From Saprospiraceae bacterium (GTDB lineage: Bacteria > Bacteroidota > Bacteroidia > Chitinophagales > Saprospiraceae), in assembly GCA_016714985.1 (NCBI GenBank), contig JADKBS010000001.1:205001-269000 (forward strand): a DNA stretch of 64,000 bases, in the 5' to 3' direction. The first letter of the stretch is position 1. Each line of letters starts with the position of its first letter. Under the pieces are notes generated by a model. The model did no database searches, was not told the origin of the DNA, and saw nothing but the letters and a program-made list of their open reading frames with translations. Position numbers and translations under genes: made by a program. Below are positions 1-12,948 of this stretch, piece after piece.

Positions 1-81
1 GTGAGGCATTATAGCCCCTGAGCGGCGACAATCAGACGCACTGCAAGGGAACATTGTCCCAAGCCCAATGTGCCTAACTGA
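1..81 (+). other. 16S-23S internal transcribed spacer (5' part)
   Basis: This short stretch precedes tRNA-Ile and lies where the end of the 16S-tRNA spacer is expected. No 16S 3' end or anti-Shine-Dalgarno sequence is visible, so the 16S gene must lie upstream of the window. No other feature is seen here. Confidence 0.7.
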
Positions 82-157
82 TAGTCTCGTAGCTCAGTTG
101 GTTAGAGCGCTACACTGATAATGTAGAGGTCGGCAGTTCAAATCTGCCCGGGACTAC
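82..157 (+). tRNA. tRNA-Ile (GAT)
   Basis: A complete cloverleaf can be drawn. The acceptor stem TAGTCTC (82-88) pairs with GGGACTA (150-156), with one G-T wobble. The D-arm carries AGCTCAGTTGG, the anticodon GAT is at 117-119 in the loop of a CTACA/TGTAG stem, and the T-loop is TTCAAAT. CCA is not fully encoded. It lies in the 16S-23S spacer of an rRNA operon together with tRNA-Ala, the usual arrangement in Bacteroidota. Confidence 0.97.
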
Positions 158-166
158 CTAATAGCC

Positions 167-240
167 GGGGGATTAGCTCAGCTGGCTAGAGCACTAGCTT
201 TGCAAGCTAGGGGTCAAGGGTTCGAATCCCTTATTCTCCA
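167..240 (+). tRNA. tRNA-Ala (TGC)
   Basis: The acceptor stem GGGGGAT (167-173) pairs with ATTCTCC (233-239), and A240 is the discriminator. The anticodon TGC is at 201-203 within the CTAGC/GCTAG stem, and the T-loop is TTCGAAT. It follows tRNA-Ile after a 9-nt gap and precedes the 23S gene, so both tRNAs are co-transcribed with the rRNA. Confidence 0.97.
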
Positions 241-288
241 CGGGTTTTGTGCCGCTGTCCGAAGGGGCGGGGGCGTTGTTGAGAGAAA

Positions 289-350
289 GCCACAGCGTGG
301 CCGGCGGAAGCCGGGCACGGGCGATGCCGGTTCGATCCCGGCGGTGGCAA
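289..350 (+). other. tRNA 3'-half-like element in the tRNA-Ala/23S spacer
   Basis: The sequence around 329-350 has a perfect T-arm: GCCGG, a 7-nt loop TTCGATC, then CCGGC. It is followed by GGTGGCA, as in a tRNA acceptor 3' strand. GCCAC at 289-293 could pair with GTGGC, and TGCCGCT at 250-256 could also pair with GGTGGCA using wobbles. No anticodon arm can be folded, so this is not called as a tRNA gene. It may be a remnant of a third spacer tRNA or only a spacer processing structure. Confidence 0.3.
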
Positions 351-540
351 CAGACCGGGTCGCATTGTCCCGGTGCGCTTTTGGGTGGGCTCCACTTTAT
401 TGCGCACCGTTGGCGGTTGCGGTTCAGCCCGGGGAAAAGTTCATTGACAGGACGGGAAAGGAAAAGGAACAAGAAAGTAGGAAGGCCGGCGCCGGGATGG
501 CCGGAGGAGTGCCCCGCAGAATGGTGGGCGCAAGAGAAGA

Positions 541-3422
<2,882 letters not shown>

Positions 3423-3572
3423 TTTTTTTAAAAAAGACAACTCTGACAGGCGTGCACGGCATTATATTGCCGCACGGCCCGGCGTCGGCGAAAGCGCCGG
3501 CCCTTCCGAAAGTTCCGATCCGATCCCCGCCTTGTCGTGGAGCACTGCGCAGCGGTGCGCCACTAAAGATAT

Positions 3573-3684
3573 GTTGGTGGCTTTAGCGAGGGGGATCACC
3601 TCTTCCCATTCCGAACAGAGCAGTTAAGCCCCTCTGCGCCGATGGTACTTGCCCTAAAGGCCGGGAGAGTAGGTCGCCGCCAAC
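3573..3684 (+). rRNA. rrf: 5S ribosomal RNA
   Basis: The terminal helix TTGGTGG (3574-3580) pairs with CCGCCAA (3677-3683). The internal ATTCCGAACAGAG and GGTACTGC-like segments (here GGTACTTGCC) are in the expected order. It lies about 150 nt after the 23S 3' end, and the spacer contains a GC-rich hairpin near 3478-3506 that probably helps processing. The operon seems to end just after it, with a T9 run at 3685-3693 and a strong hairpin at 3702-3736. Confidence 0.95.
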
Positions 3685-3701
3685 TTTTTTTTTCTTCTGC
3701 T

Positions 3702-3736
3702 CGAAGGCCCGACGGGATCATCCCGCCGGGCCTTCG
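3702..3736. terminator. hairpin at the end of the rRNA operon
   Basis: CGAAGGCCCG (3702-3711) pairs with CGGGCCTTCG (3727-3736), and CGGGA pairs with TCCCG inside it, with one A/C mismatch. A T9 run precedes the stem on the plus strand rather than following it. It separates the plus-strand rRNA operon from the convergent gene ending at 3801 and may stop transcription from both sides. Confidence 0.6.
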
Positions 3737-3800
3737 GCGTTTACGCTACTTGGTAAACGTATTTTGAATCTTCCCGCCGTCTTCCCATTGAATCCCCCAA

Positions 3801-5477
3801 CTATTTTTCCTCCAGCACTTTTATAATGATTTTCTCGGTTTTCAAATCCACGGTCAATAGCTTTGAAATACCCACACTAGCGGCTGTTGCCCAAGCATCG
3901 GCAGCAATGCAAGTAGGGGCGGTGACAGTGACTACCCTTCTGTTCGTTAGGCCAAGCCCTGTCCGTGGGTCAATGATATGTGAATAACGTTTACCCTCGT
4001 GTTCAAGGTAGCGGTAGGTATCGCCGGAGGTAGTGATGGCGGTATTGGCGAGGTAGGTTTTCTTGAATGCCAGTTCGCCGTTCACCAGCTTGTCGGGTAC
4101 TTCGATTTCCCAACCTTTTCCACCGGGAGGCGCATCGCCGAGGAGGATGTCGCCACCTCCGTCCACGAGGGCGGTCGTTATGCCGTACTCCCTGAGCCAA
4201 GCCATTGCCTCATCCACAGCGTAGCCCGCGGCAATGCCGCCGAAATCAAGCTGCATGCCCGGTTTTTCGAGCTTGATGGTGCGCTTACCATTGCGTTTGC
4301 CTTCCTTCATTTTCACATAATCATAGCCAATTGTAGCTGCGGCACGGTTCAATTCACCATTAGAAGGGAATTCTTTCTGCCGTATGGCTTTGCGCCAAAC
4401 CTTCGACAATGCCCCAACGCTCACATCAAATGCCCCCTCGGAGCGACGGGACACTTCCAGTGCGTATTGCAGCACATCCCAAAGTTCATCGCTCACCTCG
4501 CTTTCCTTGCCATCTTTTGACAGCCAACTCACCTCGCTGTTCTCGTCGTAGTCACTGAACACTTTCTCCAGCAGGGCTACCCGGTTGTAGGCTTTTTCGA
4601 CAGCCTCCTTCAGTTTCACGCTATCGGCGTGGTAGGCAATAATGCGAAAATCGGTGCCCATGAGGGAACGGGAGAACTCGTGGCGGACATTTTCCGTCAA
4701 TTTCGGTTTAGGGGAAACTTGGATGGTCTCTTTTGGAGCATCTGCTTTTTCGATTTTTATGGAGGTTTGTTCTGTTGAAGAACTTTCTCCCAATGGATTC
4801 TCGGCAGCCCTCACCGCCAATTCTTCAGCACTGAGTGGCACGATGTCCGAGGCATTGTCCAGCATAAGGTTGCCGTTATAGGGAAACGGAGTGGGCGTTT
4901 TATAAAAAGCTTCTAAAACGATAAAGTCGTGGTCGGTAGTGGGTTTGAGTTCAAGTTCGAACCTTTTCCAATCCACGTTGCCAACAAGTGGACTTGTGGC
5001 CAAGAGTTCTCTTTTATTATACTGGGCATTACCGCCCCAAATACGAAGGGTGACGGGGGTGGTATAGTTAACTATTTCATTGCTACGCCTACTGGGGCTG
5101 GCATAGCTTGCGGAGCGGCACAGGTCAATACTGAACCGATAAACCACCCCAGCAAGTAGTGGGGATGTAAGTTGTTGGCCGAACGACTCCCAAGTATCCA
5201 TGTCCCTTGTTACGAGGCCGATAAAGGTCTTGCCATCGGAAGGGTACTTTACTGAGATTTGAAATGGCCCTCCATCTGGCACTGGATAGACATCAGGCGG
5301 CGACTCTCCTTGAAAGCCACAATTAAACCAGCCTTCTGGCAAACCATTTCCTTTGATAGTGCCACCCACGTTGGGCGCTCCCTCAAACGAGGGGTTTTGC
5401 AACGTAATCACGCCATTTTGCGCCAGCAAAAACTGACTTAAAAAAAGAAAAACGGTTAGGAAGCTAAAGTAGCGCAT
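3801..5477 (-). CDS. exported ApbE-type FAD:protein FMN transferase with N-terminal NPSFEG domain
   Basis: 558 residues. Residues 1-19 are a signal peptide ending near LLAQ. Residues ~20-215 form a beta-rich, carbohydrate-binding-like domain with the motifs NPSFEG, GWFNCGF, ESPPD, TWES and LDNASDI. Residues ~265-555 form an ApbE domain: MGTDFRI, FSDYDENSEV, FDVSVGAL, DFGGIAAGYA, DGGGDILLG, TSGDTYR, HIIDPRTG and a final AADAWATA. ApbE enzymes attach FMN to a Thr of extracytoplasmic flavoproteins such as NqrC/RnfG, and export fits that. The N-terminal domain is not part of usual ApbE proteins of about 330 residues, and it is closely related to the next upstream gene (5512-6165), 34 bp away and co-oriented. 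The function of the added domain is unknown; binding to the cell surface or a glycan is only a guess. Confidence 0.9.
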   Translation of the reverse strand: MRYFSFLTVFLFLSQFLLAQNGVITLQNPSFEGAPNVGGTIKGNGLPEGWFNCGFQGESPPDVYPVPDGGPFQISVKYPSDGKTFIGLVTRDMDTWESFGQQLTSPLLAGVVYRFSIDLCRSASYASPSRRSNEIVNYTTPVTLRIWGGNAQYNKRELLATSPLVGNVDWKRFELELKPTTDHDFIVLEAFYKTPTPFPYNGNLMLDNASDIVPLSAEELAVRAAENPLGESSSTEQTSIKIEKADAPKETIQVSPKPKLTENVRHEFSRSLMGTDFRIIAYHADSVKLKEAVEKAYNRVALLEKVFSDYDENSEVSWLSKDGKESEVSDELWDVLQYALEVSRRSEGAFDVSVGALSKVWRKAIRQKEFPSNGELNRAAATIGYDYVKMKEGKRNGKRTIKLEKPGMQLDFGGIAAGYAVDEAMAWLREYGITTALVDGGGDILLGDAPPGGKGWEIEVPDKLVNGELAFKKTYLANTAITTSGDTYRYLEHEGKRYSHIIDPRTGLGLTNRRVVTVTAPTCIAADAWATAASVGISKLLTVDLKTEKIIIKVLEEK

Positions 5478-5511
5478 TCAATTTGAGTTGATGTTTTGCA
5501 AAGAAAAGCGG

Positions 5512-6165
5512 TCACTGCTTAATAATATCGGACGCATTGTCCATTAGCAGGTTACCGTTGTATGGGGATGGAGTATTGGGTTTGTAAAATGCCTCTAAAA
5601 CGATGTACCCATAATCAGCTGTTGGTGTAAACTTGAAATCATACTTTTCCCACTTATCATTGGTTATTAAAGGGCTAACAGCGAGTAACTCGGTTCTACT
5701 ACAATTCTCGCCCCCCGCCCAAATGCGCAATGTGATGGGCGTAACGTACTTGACAGGTAAATTTGAAGTACGACTTGCACTTATCATCGTGGTAGAATGG
5801 CACAAGTCAATACTAAAACTATAGGTCATGCCAGCTTGGAGCGAGCCGTCAAGCCGCTGGCTAACCATTTCCCAAGTATCACTGCCCCTTGTGACAAGGC
5901 CGAGGTAAGTCTTGCCATGCGAGGGCAACTGCGTCACTTGAAAAGCGCTATTGCCCTGTTTTGGGTGCACGTCGGGCGGCGACTCGCTGGGGAAACCACA
6001 ATCGAACCAGCCATCGGGTAATTTGCCACCCATCGTGCCTTCGCCGGGAACTCCCTCAAACGAGGGGTTCTCCAACTTAATAACGCCGTTTTGAGACAAC
6101 AAATAATGTGAAGCGAAGAGGGATAAAAAAGGTAGGAGTTTTAAAAAGCGCATTTTCATAATCAT
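5512..6165 (-). CDS. secreted NPSFEG/LDNASDI-domain protein
   Basis: 217 residues. A signal peptide of about 24 residues is followed by one domain with NPSFEG, GWFDCGF, ESPPD, HGKTYLGLV, DTWE, LCHS, TPITLRIW and a C-terminal LDNASDI-like DNASDI. It is colinear with the N-terminal half of the neighbouring ApbE protein, so one arose from the other or from a common ancestor. From memory, the same module occurs fused to OmpA domains in Saprospiria proteins. It has no catalytic motif that I recognise. The start could be either of two Met codons two residues apart. It is probably co-transcribed with the ApbE gene. Confidence 0.8.
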   Translation of the reverse strand: MIMKMRFLKLLPFLSLFASHYLLSQNGVIKLENPSFEGVPGEGTMGGKLPDGWFDCGFPSESPPDVHPKQGNSAFQVTQLPSHGKTYLGLVTRGSDTWEMVSQRLDGSLQAGMTYSFSIDLCHSTTMISASRTSNLPVKYVTPITLRIWAGGENCSRTELLAVSPLITNDKWEKYDFKFTPTADYGYIVLEAFYKPNTPSPYNGNLLMDNASDIIKQ

Positions 6166-6185
6166 TGTTTTTTTGCAAAAAAAAG

Positions 6186-6219
6186 AAGGGCTGCTGGCTT
6201 CGCAAAACCAACAGCCCTT
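6186..6219 (-). terminator. rho-independent terminator of the Gfo/Idh gene
   Basis: AAGGGCTG (6186-6193) pairs with CAGCCCTT (6212-6219), with a further TGG/CCA pair inside. On the minus strand the stem is followed by a T-rich run (A-rich at 6173-6187 on plus). It lies just past the stop of the gene ending at 6258, and before the next minus-strand gene begins. Confidence 0.8.
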
Positions 6220-6257
6220 TTTAACATATTCTTATAGGTGCCACGAAAAAACAGTCA

Positions 6258-7634
6258 TTACAGCACCTTCGTCACCCCCGGCACCGCACAAGCATACATG
6301 CCATCGGCCCCTGGCAGCACGGGCGGTGCGGCCTTCCAGTCGAATTGCTTCGGCATCAGGCTGAGGTTGCTCGCCATCGCATCTTTCCACTCCACTACTT
6401 GCCCGGAGTAGGTGGCCATGCGGCCAAGGATGCTGGTCATCGTGGCCTTGGCCCCGTTCTCGGCATCGGCATAGCGGTACTGGCCGTTTGCGATGGCCTC
6501 GAAAAGTTCATCGTGCTCCACCTGATAGGGGTTCGGGTCTTTGCGGCTGTCGTGCTTGAACAGCTCATGGCCGCTGCGGGTGAGCAGCACGCCTGGTTGG
6601 GGGGCCGAGCCGTTGGTGCCTTGGAACACTTCGGTCACCCGGCTCATGGTGCCTGGCTGGTGGCGGCATTGGCTGAACATGCGGCTGCCGTCCTCGTATT
6701 CGTACTCCACACAGTGGTGGTCGAAAATCTCACCGAAGTCCTTACCGACCCGAACCTGCCTGCCGCCCATGCCATGCGCCCGCACGGGATAACTGTTCTT
6801 TACCCAATTGCTCACATCGAGGTTGTGGATGTGCTGCTCGCAGATATGGTCGCCGCAGAGCCAGTTGAAATAATACCAGTTGCGCATTTGGTACTCCATC
6901 TCGGTGAGCGGGCGGCCTGCTTTTTTGGAAAACTCCTCCCGGCCACGTACCCACACGCCGTCATTGTTCCAATACACATGGGAAGTGACCACTTCTCCAA
7001 TGGCACCTGCCTGAATCATTTCTACCCAGCGGCGATAAACCGTCTGGTAGTGGCGCTGCAAACCCACGATGACATTCAGCTTTTTTTGCTTCGCAATTTC
7101 GGCAGCCTCCAGCACCTTGCGGATGCCCGGTGCATCCACGGCCACGGGCTTTTCCATGAAAACGTGCTTGCCCTGCTTCACGCACTCCTCGAAGTGCATG
7201 GGGCGAAAGCCCGGCGGCGTGGTCAAAATCACGACATCGGCCAGTGCAATGGCTTTTTTGTAGGCATCGAATCCCGTGAACTTGTGTTCTTCTGGTACAA
7301 CCACCCGGCTTTTCACGTTGCCCTCGGCCCCGGTCCAGTCCATGATGTCGTCGGAGGTGATGACCTTGTAGGCTTCGTCGAGGTTGTCACGGAAGGCGTC
7401 GGCCATGGCCACGAGCTTCACGTTTTGCTTGGTGAGCAGGGCCTGGAGCGCAGCGCCCGTGCCTCGGCCCCCGCAGCCAACGAGTGCTACTTTGATGGTG
7501 TCGTCACCGTCAATATGTGCTTTGGCAGCGAGGAAATTGGGCAGTAACAATGCGCCGCCAGCAGCCAGCGCCGAGTTTTTCACGAAGTCCCGGCGGCTGG
7601 GATTGGTCGCTGAAAAATGTTTTGATTTTGACAT
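6258..7634 (-). CDS. Tat-exported Gfo/Idh/MocA family oxidoreductase
   Basis: 458 residues. A twin-arginine signal (SRRDFVKNSALAAGGALLLP, residues 13-32) is followed by an NAD(P)-binding Rossmann fold beginning IKVALVGCGGRGTG (~47-60) and the family motif EKPVAVD. The C-terminal part carries the alpha/beta substrate-binding fold with HDH-type residues (WLCGDHICEQHIHNLD). Exported members of this family in Bacteroidota act on sugars or glycosides with a tightly bound nicotinamide cofactor; the substrate here cannot be read from sequence. A terminator follows it, and the upstream region contains a period-7 repeat tract instead of an obvious promoter. Confidence 0.92.
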   Translation of the reverse strand: MSKSKHFSATNPSRRDFVKNSALAAGGALLLPNFLAAKAHIDGDDTIKVALVGCGGRGTGAALQALLTKQNVKLVAMADAFRDNLDEAYKVITSDDIMDWTGAEGNVKSRVVVPEEHKFTGFDAYKKAIALADVVILTTPPGFRPMHFEECVKQGKHVFMEKPVAVDAPGIRKVLEAAEIAKQKKLNVIVGLQRHYQTVYRRWVEMIQAGAIGEVVTSHVYWNNDGVWVRGREEFSKKAGRPLTEMEYQMRNWYYFNWLCGDHICEQHIHNLDVSNWVKNSYPVRAHGMGGRQVRVGKDFGEIFDHHCVEYEYEDGSRMFSQCRHQPGTMSRVTEVFQGTNGSAPQPGVLLTRSGHELFKHDSRKDPNPYQVEHDELFEAIANGQYRYADAENGAKATMTSILGRMATYSGQVVEWKDAMASNLSLMPKQFDWKAAPPVLPGADGMYACAVPGVTKVL

Positions 7635-7653
7635 GGTGTATTTTTTTTGAAAA

Positions 7654-7690
7654 CGGTTGACGGCAGTCGGCTTACGGAGGTCGGTTTAGC
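7654..7690. repeat. period-7 tandem repeat tract, CGGNNNN units
   Basis: Five consecutive 7-mers each begin with CGG: CGGTTGA, CGGCAGT, CGGCTTA, CGGAGGT, CGGTTTA. It lies in the spacer upstream of the Gfo/Idh gene. It belongs to a group of unrelated-looking but always period-7 tracts found throughout the window. Confidence 0.75.
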
Positions 7691-7774
7691 ATGAAACCGT
7701 TCCTCGGTACCCAGCTGTTATTTTGGAATCAATGTTCGGGAATCATTTTGGGAAAACCAAAGGAGGAAGAAAAA

Positions 7775-7807
7775 AAAGCCCCGGCAGCGTCTCGCTACCG
7801 GGGCTTT
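7775..7807 (-). terminator. rho-independent terminator of hppA
   Basis: AAAGCCCCGG (7775-7784) pairs with CCGGGGCTTT (7798-7807) around a 13-nt loop. On the minus strand it is followed by a T7 run and further T/C-rich sequence. It is 57 nt beyond the hppA stop. Confidence 0.85.
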
Positions 7808-7863
7808 GCATACTTGAGCGTATGTTTAGTGTCTGTTTTTGTTTTGTGTAGTTTCTTCTCAAA

Positions 7864-10071
<2,208 letters not shown>

Positions 10072-10179
10072 AATCTTGTTGGTTTTGATTTAAAAATATT
10101 GAACGGATATAAGCAAGGCTGCCCTCATGGCCAAAAACCAGCGTTTTGCTTCAAAAAACAGGCCTTATCAAACAGGCTG

Positions 10180-10210
10180 CGAAGGTATTACAAAACCCGA
10201 TTTTGGCAAA
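10180..10210 (-). promoter_or_regulatory. Bacteroidota-type promoter for hppA
   Basis: On the minus strand a TTTG box (10207-10210 on plus as CAAA) is followed after 19 nt by TACCTTCG (10180-10187). This matches the TTG-N17-23-TAnnTTTG consensus except for one C. The predicted start site is about 100 nt upstream of the hppA ATG. Confidence 0.65.
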
Positions 10211-10244
10211 TATTTGCTTGAAAAGTATAGCAAATTAAGGCTTT

Positions 10245-11252
10245 TTACCAAATATTTAGATTAGCGAGGTACTGCTGCACGTAGTCCTTCACGCCTTCCT
10301 CCAAGCTATGAAATGGCCTTGTGTAGCCAGCCGCCCGCAGTTTGTCCATTTTGGCTTCGGTAAAATACTGGTAGGTGTCCCGAATATCGGCGGGGGTGTC
10401 CACGAAACTAATATTGGGTTTTAAGTCGAGCGCCCGGAAAGTGTTGGTGGCGAGATCCCAGAAGGAGCGGGCCTTACCCGTGCCCACGTTGTACAGCCCG
10501 CTGGGCGCAGTTTTGGTTTGGTAAAAAAAATAGCAGACCTCCACCACGTCCTTCACATAGATGAAGTCCCGGAGCTGACCGCCGTCGGGGTAGTCAGGGC
10601 GGTGCGAGCGGAAGAGCTTCATGTTGCCCGTTTCCCGTATCTGTTTTACGGTCTGTAAAACGACGCTTGCCATGCGGCCCTTGTGGTATTCGTTGGGGCC
10701 ATAGACGTTGAAGAACTTGAGGCCAAACCATTTCGATTGCGGATTTTGGATTGCGGATTGCGGATTGGGGGGCATGGGTAATGCGACTTGTTCCAACACC
10801 CACTTGTCGAAGTCGTTTTTGCTGACGCCGTAGGGGTTGAGCGGCTTTAATTCGGATACAACTTCATGGCTATCGTCGTAGCCATGCTCGCCTGCGCCGT
10901 AGGTGGCGGCGCTGCTGGCATACACGAGCGGGATGTTGTTTGCTGCGCAAATCTGCCAGATGGACTCCGAGTAGTTTAGGTTTAATTCGTTGAAAATGAG
11001 CACGTTATGCTCCGTCGTGTCCGTGCGGGCACCGAGGTGGAACACATGGCTGACCTCGCTGGCATGGGCTTGGAACCAAGGCAGGAAATCCCGCCTTTCC
11101 ATTTTCCGTAGGAACTGCTTGCCTTCGAGGTTGCGGTTGTTGCCGGGGCGGGAGAAGTCGTCCACCAGCAGGATTTCGGTCAGGCCCTCGTCGTTGAGCC
11201 TTCGGAGGAGGCAGGAGCCGATGAAGCCTGCGGCACCGGTGAGTATTTGCAT
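10245..11252 (-). CDS. NAD-dependent epimerase, ADP-glycero-manno-heptose 6-epimerase-like
   Basis: 335 residues from the chosen start, where the Rossmann motif TGAAGFIGS follows four residues later. An upstream in-frame start (11351) would add 33 residues with no homology, so it was rejected. The SDR catalytic Tyr/Lys lie in NPYGVSKNDFDK, with SSAATYG giving the Ser/Thr. HHLGARTDT-like HLGARTDTTE and the overall order fit HldD/RfaD, which makes L-glycero-D-manno-heptose for lipopolysaccharide core. An in-frame insertion just before KWFGLKFFNVYGP (NPQSAIQNPQS) is encoded by a period-7 repeat and is not expected in the family. It may slightly lengthen a surface loop. Confidence 0.85.
   Translation of the reverse strand: MQILTGAAGFIGSCLLRRLNDEGLTEILLVDDFSRPGNNRNLEGKQFLRKMERRDFLPWFQAHASEVSHVFHLGARTDTTEHNVLIFNELNLNYSESIWQICAANNIPLVYASSAATYGAGEHGYDDSHEVVSELKPLNPYGVSKNDFDKWVLEQVALPMPPNPQSAIQNPQSKWFGLKFFNVYGPNEYHKGRMASVVLQTVKQIRETGNMKLFRSHRPDYPDGGQLRDFIYVKDVVEVCYFFYQTKTAPSGLYNVGTGKARSFWDLATNTFRALDLKPNISFVDTPADIRDTYQYFTEAKMDKLRAAGYTRPFHSLEEGVKDYVQQYLANLNIW
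10735..10768. repeat. period-7 repeat inside the epimerase gene (AATCCGC units)
   Basis: On the minus strand the sequence is AATCCGC, AATCCGC, AATCCAA, AATCCGC, AATCG-like. It encodes the low-complexity peptide NPQSAIQNPQS within the HldD-like protein and keeps the reading frame. The same core occurs at 32567-32601 in a different gene. Confidence 0.8.
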
Positions 11253-11381
11253 ACGGTTATCATTGTTTGGGCAAAGATGCAGCATTTGGCCAAATGCGCT
11301 GCGGTTGCGAAGCATAAAGTACCCTAATATAGCTCGGATGCTTCTTTTCAAATTTTTAAAATTAAATCTCGCTCTCGCACT

Positions 11382-11389
11382 TACATTTG
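11382..11389 (+). promoter_or_regulatory. TAnnTTTG -7 element upstream of the sigma factor gene
   Basis: TACATTTG ends 36 nt before the ATG at 11426. No TTG is found at the expected upstream distance (TTAAATC lies there), so this is a half-match. It could serve the housekeeping sigma factor, or the cluster's own sigma factor could use another site. Confidence 0.4.
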
Positions 11390-11425
11390 TCTGGCATGTG
11401 GCAATAAACCACTGTCAACAACCTG

Positions 11426-12034
11426 ATGCGCATTTTAGATTGGTTCACGTCGGGCAATCCCTGCAAGCAGTTCGACTCGAACGAGCGGCTGTTTGAGGGC
11501 TTGCGCAAACTGGAAACTGCGGCCATCCTGTGCCTGCAAGCCAAGGCATTGCCGTCGGTGAAAAAAGCAGTGGCGGGGCATGGGTTACCGGACGAAAAAG
11601 CCGACGAGATACTGAACTCGGCGACGCTTGTTTTCCTCCAAAAAATCGAGTGCGGGGCCTACCAGTTCCAAGGGTATTCGCCGCTGACCTATTTCATCGA
11701 AATCGCCAAGCGGCAGGCACTTATGGCGACCCGCTCGGCGAAAAAGGCCATGCAGCCCCTCGAAAACCTCCCAGAAACCGCCGACCCCGACCATGTTGAC
11801 CTGCTGCGCCGACAGGATGCCGCCGATACCGTCCGCCTGCTGCTTGACCAACTGGGGCAGCCTTGCAATGACGTCATCCGGCTGTACCATATTGACGGAT
11901 ACAGTGACGAAGAGGTTGTAAATCAACGACTTACGAAATACTCGACCCCAGATAGCCTTAAAATGAAACGCAGTGATTGCATGAAGAAACTTGTACAATT
12001 GGCCCAACAATGGAAGACTTCGACCAATATCTAA
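11426..12034 (+). CDS. ECF-like RNA polymerase sigma factor
   Basis: 202 residues. A helical N-terminal part (~50-95) contains ATLVFLQKIECGAYQF and GYSPLTYFIEIAKRQ, which resembles sigma region 2 with its -10 recognition helix. Residues ~130-190 (LLDQLGQPCNDVIRLYHIDG, then YSDEEVV) resemble region 4, where the recognition helix follows the usual L-x-Y-x-x-G-x-S-x-x-E pattern. It overlaps the next gene by 25 nt, so translation is probably coupled. Sigma followed by membrane anti-sigma and target genes is the normal ECF layout. The targets are inferred to include the two CHAT genes downstream. The call is by pattern, and identity to known ECF groups is weak. Confidence 0.75.
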   Translation: MRILDWFTSGNPCKQFDSNERLFEGLRKLETAAILCLQAKALPSVKKAVAGHGLPDEKADEILNSATLVFLQKIECGAYQFQGYSPLTYFIEIAKRQALMATRSAKKAMQPLENLPETADPDHVDLLRRQDAADTVRLLLDQLGQPCNDVIRLYHIDGYSDEEVVNQRLTKYSTPDSLKMKRSDCMKKLVQLAQQWKTSTNI

Positions 12035-12912
12035 GCGGTAAAATGGACGCCGAGGGGCGCCGCCGCTTTGAGCAAAAAATAGCTACCGACCCTGCCCTGC
12101 AAGCCGAGCTGCGGGTGCGGGAAGGGCTGCGCCAACTGAGGTTGGAAGCAAAGGTGGCGCAAGCAAGCACCGCCCGCAGGGAGTGGGAGCGCCACCGAAA
12201 CTGGCGGCGGATTTTGGTGGGCTGCGCAATCGCCGGGCTGTTTGGCCTGGCTGTTTTTGTTTGGGTGAAAAAGGAGCCGCTGCCGCCCACGCCGCCCGCT
12301 ACCCAGTGGCCCAACCAAGAAGCGGCACCCACTTCCGAACCATTGCAACCTACTGATGAAGAGGAGATTGCACCTGTTTTGCCCGAAAAAAAGACAACGG
12401 AGCCGATACAACAGCCCATTGCCGAGGCAAAGCCAAACCTCGACCAGTTGCCTCCCCCAGCCGACTTCCCCAACCTGCGAGGCGAGGACGTGGAAGCCTA
12501 TGAACTGAAAAAACTGCTTGACCAGGTTTGGTACGCCCAATACCCGCCTGCCGGCTTTAAATTGGACGGGGCTTTTGAAGAGGCCGACGCCCTGCTGATG
12601 GGCCGGGAATACGAAAAAGCCTACGGCAAGCTGCAACGGCTGGAGCGCAAACTTCCCGACAACGACACGCTGCGCATGATGAAGGGCTTTTGCCTGATGT
12701 ACATGGGCGAGGGCACGGAGGCGATACGGTACTTCGATGCCGTGGGCGAGCAACCCCTGCCTACCCAGCAACTGCTGGAATGGTACCGGGGCCAGTGCCT
12801 GCTGCTGTCGGGCAAACGGGAAGATGCGCTGGTTGTTTTCAGGAAAATTGCCGCTGACCCCAAGCATTCGTACCAGCGGCAGGGCAAAACGGCTGTACGG
12901 TTTTTAGAGTAA
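12010..12912 (+). CDS. membrane anti-sigma-like protein with periplasmic TPR region
   Basis: 300 residues from ATG 12010; an upstream in-frame start at 11977 is less likely because the family-like MEDFDQYLSGKMD begins here. Residues 1-60 (LSGKMDAEGRRRFEQKIATD, then PALQAEL) resemble the cytoplasmic N-terminus of Bacteroidota anti-sigma proteins. One membrane segment spans ~67-86 (ILVGCAIAGLFGLAVFVWV). A Pro/Glu-rich linker (90-155) follows, and then TPR-like helices (~180-300; EADALLMGREYEKAYGKLQR, EAIRYFDAVG, DALVVFRKIA). The arrangement suggests that periplasmic events are sensed through TPR contacts and relayed to the sigma factor. No zinc-finger (ZAS) motif is visible. Confidence 0.7.
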   Translation: MEDFDQYLSGKMDAEGRRRFEQKIATDPALQAELRVREGLRQLRLEAKVAQASTARREWERHRNWRRILVGCAIAGLFGLAVFVWVKKEPLPPTPPATQWPNQEAAPTSEPLQPTDEEEIAPVLPEKKTTEPIQQPIAEAKPNLDQLPPPADFPNLRGEDVEAYELKKLLDQVWYAQYPPAGFKLDGAFEEADALLMGREYEKAYGKLQRLERKLPDNDTLRMMKGFCLMYMGEGTEAIRYFDAVGEQPLPTQQLLEWYRGQCLLLSGKREDALVVFRKIAADPKHSYQRQGKTAVRFLE

Positions 12913-12948
12913 AAGGATTGTCATTACCTCATCCTAAAATATTTACCG

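Noticed and set aside
250..349. A complete third tRNA (100 nt) in the rRNA spacer
   Set aside because: The acceptor ends pair, but no anticodon arm or D-arm can be formed.
6345..7547. 400-codon open frame antisense to the Gfo/Idh gene
   Set aside because: The opposite strand has a clear complete oxidoreductase; this frame lacks any recognisable motif.
11253..11351. N-terminal extension of the epimerase
   Set aside because: The extra 33 residues have no homology, and the Rossmann motif starts right after Met at 11252.
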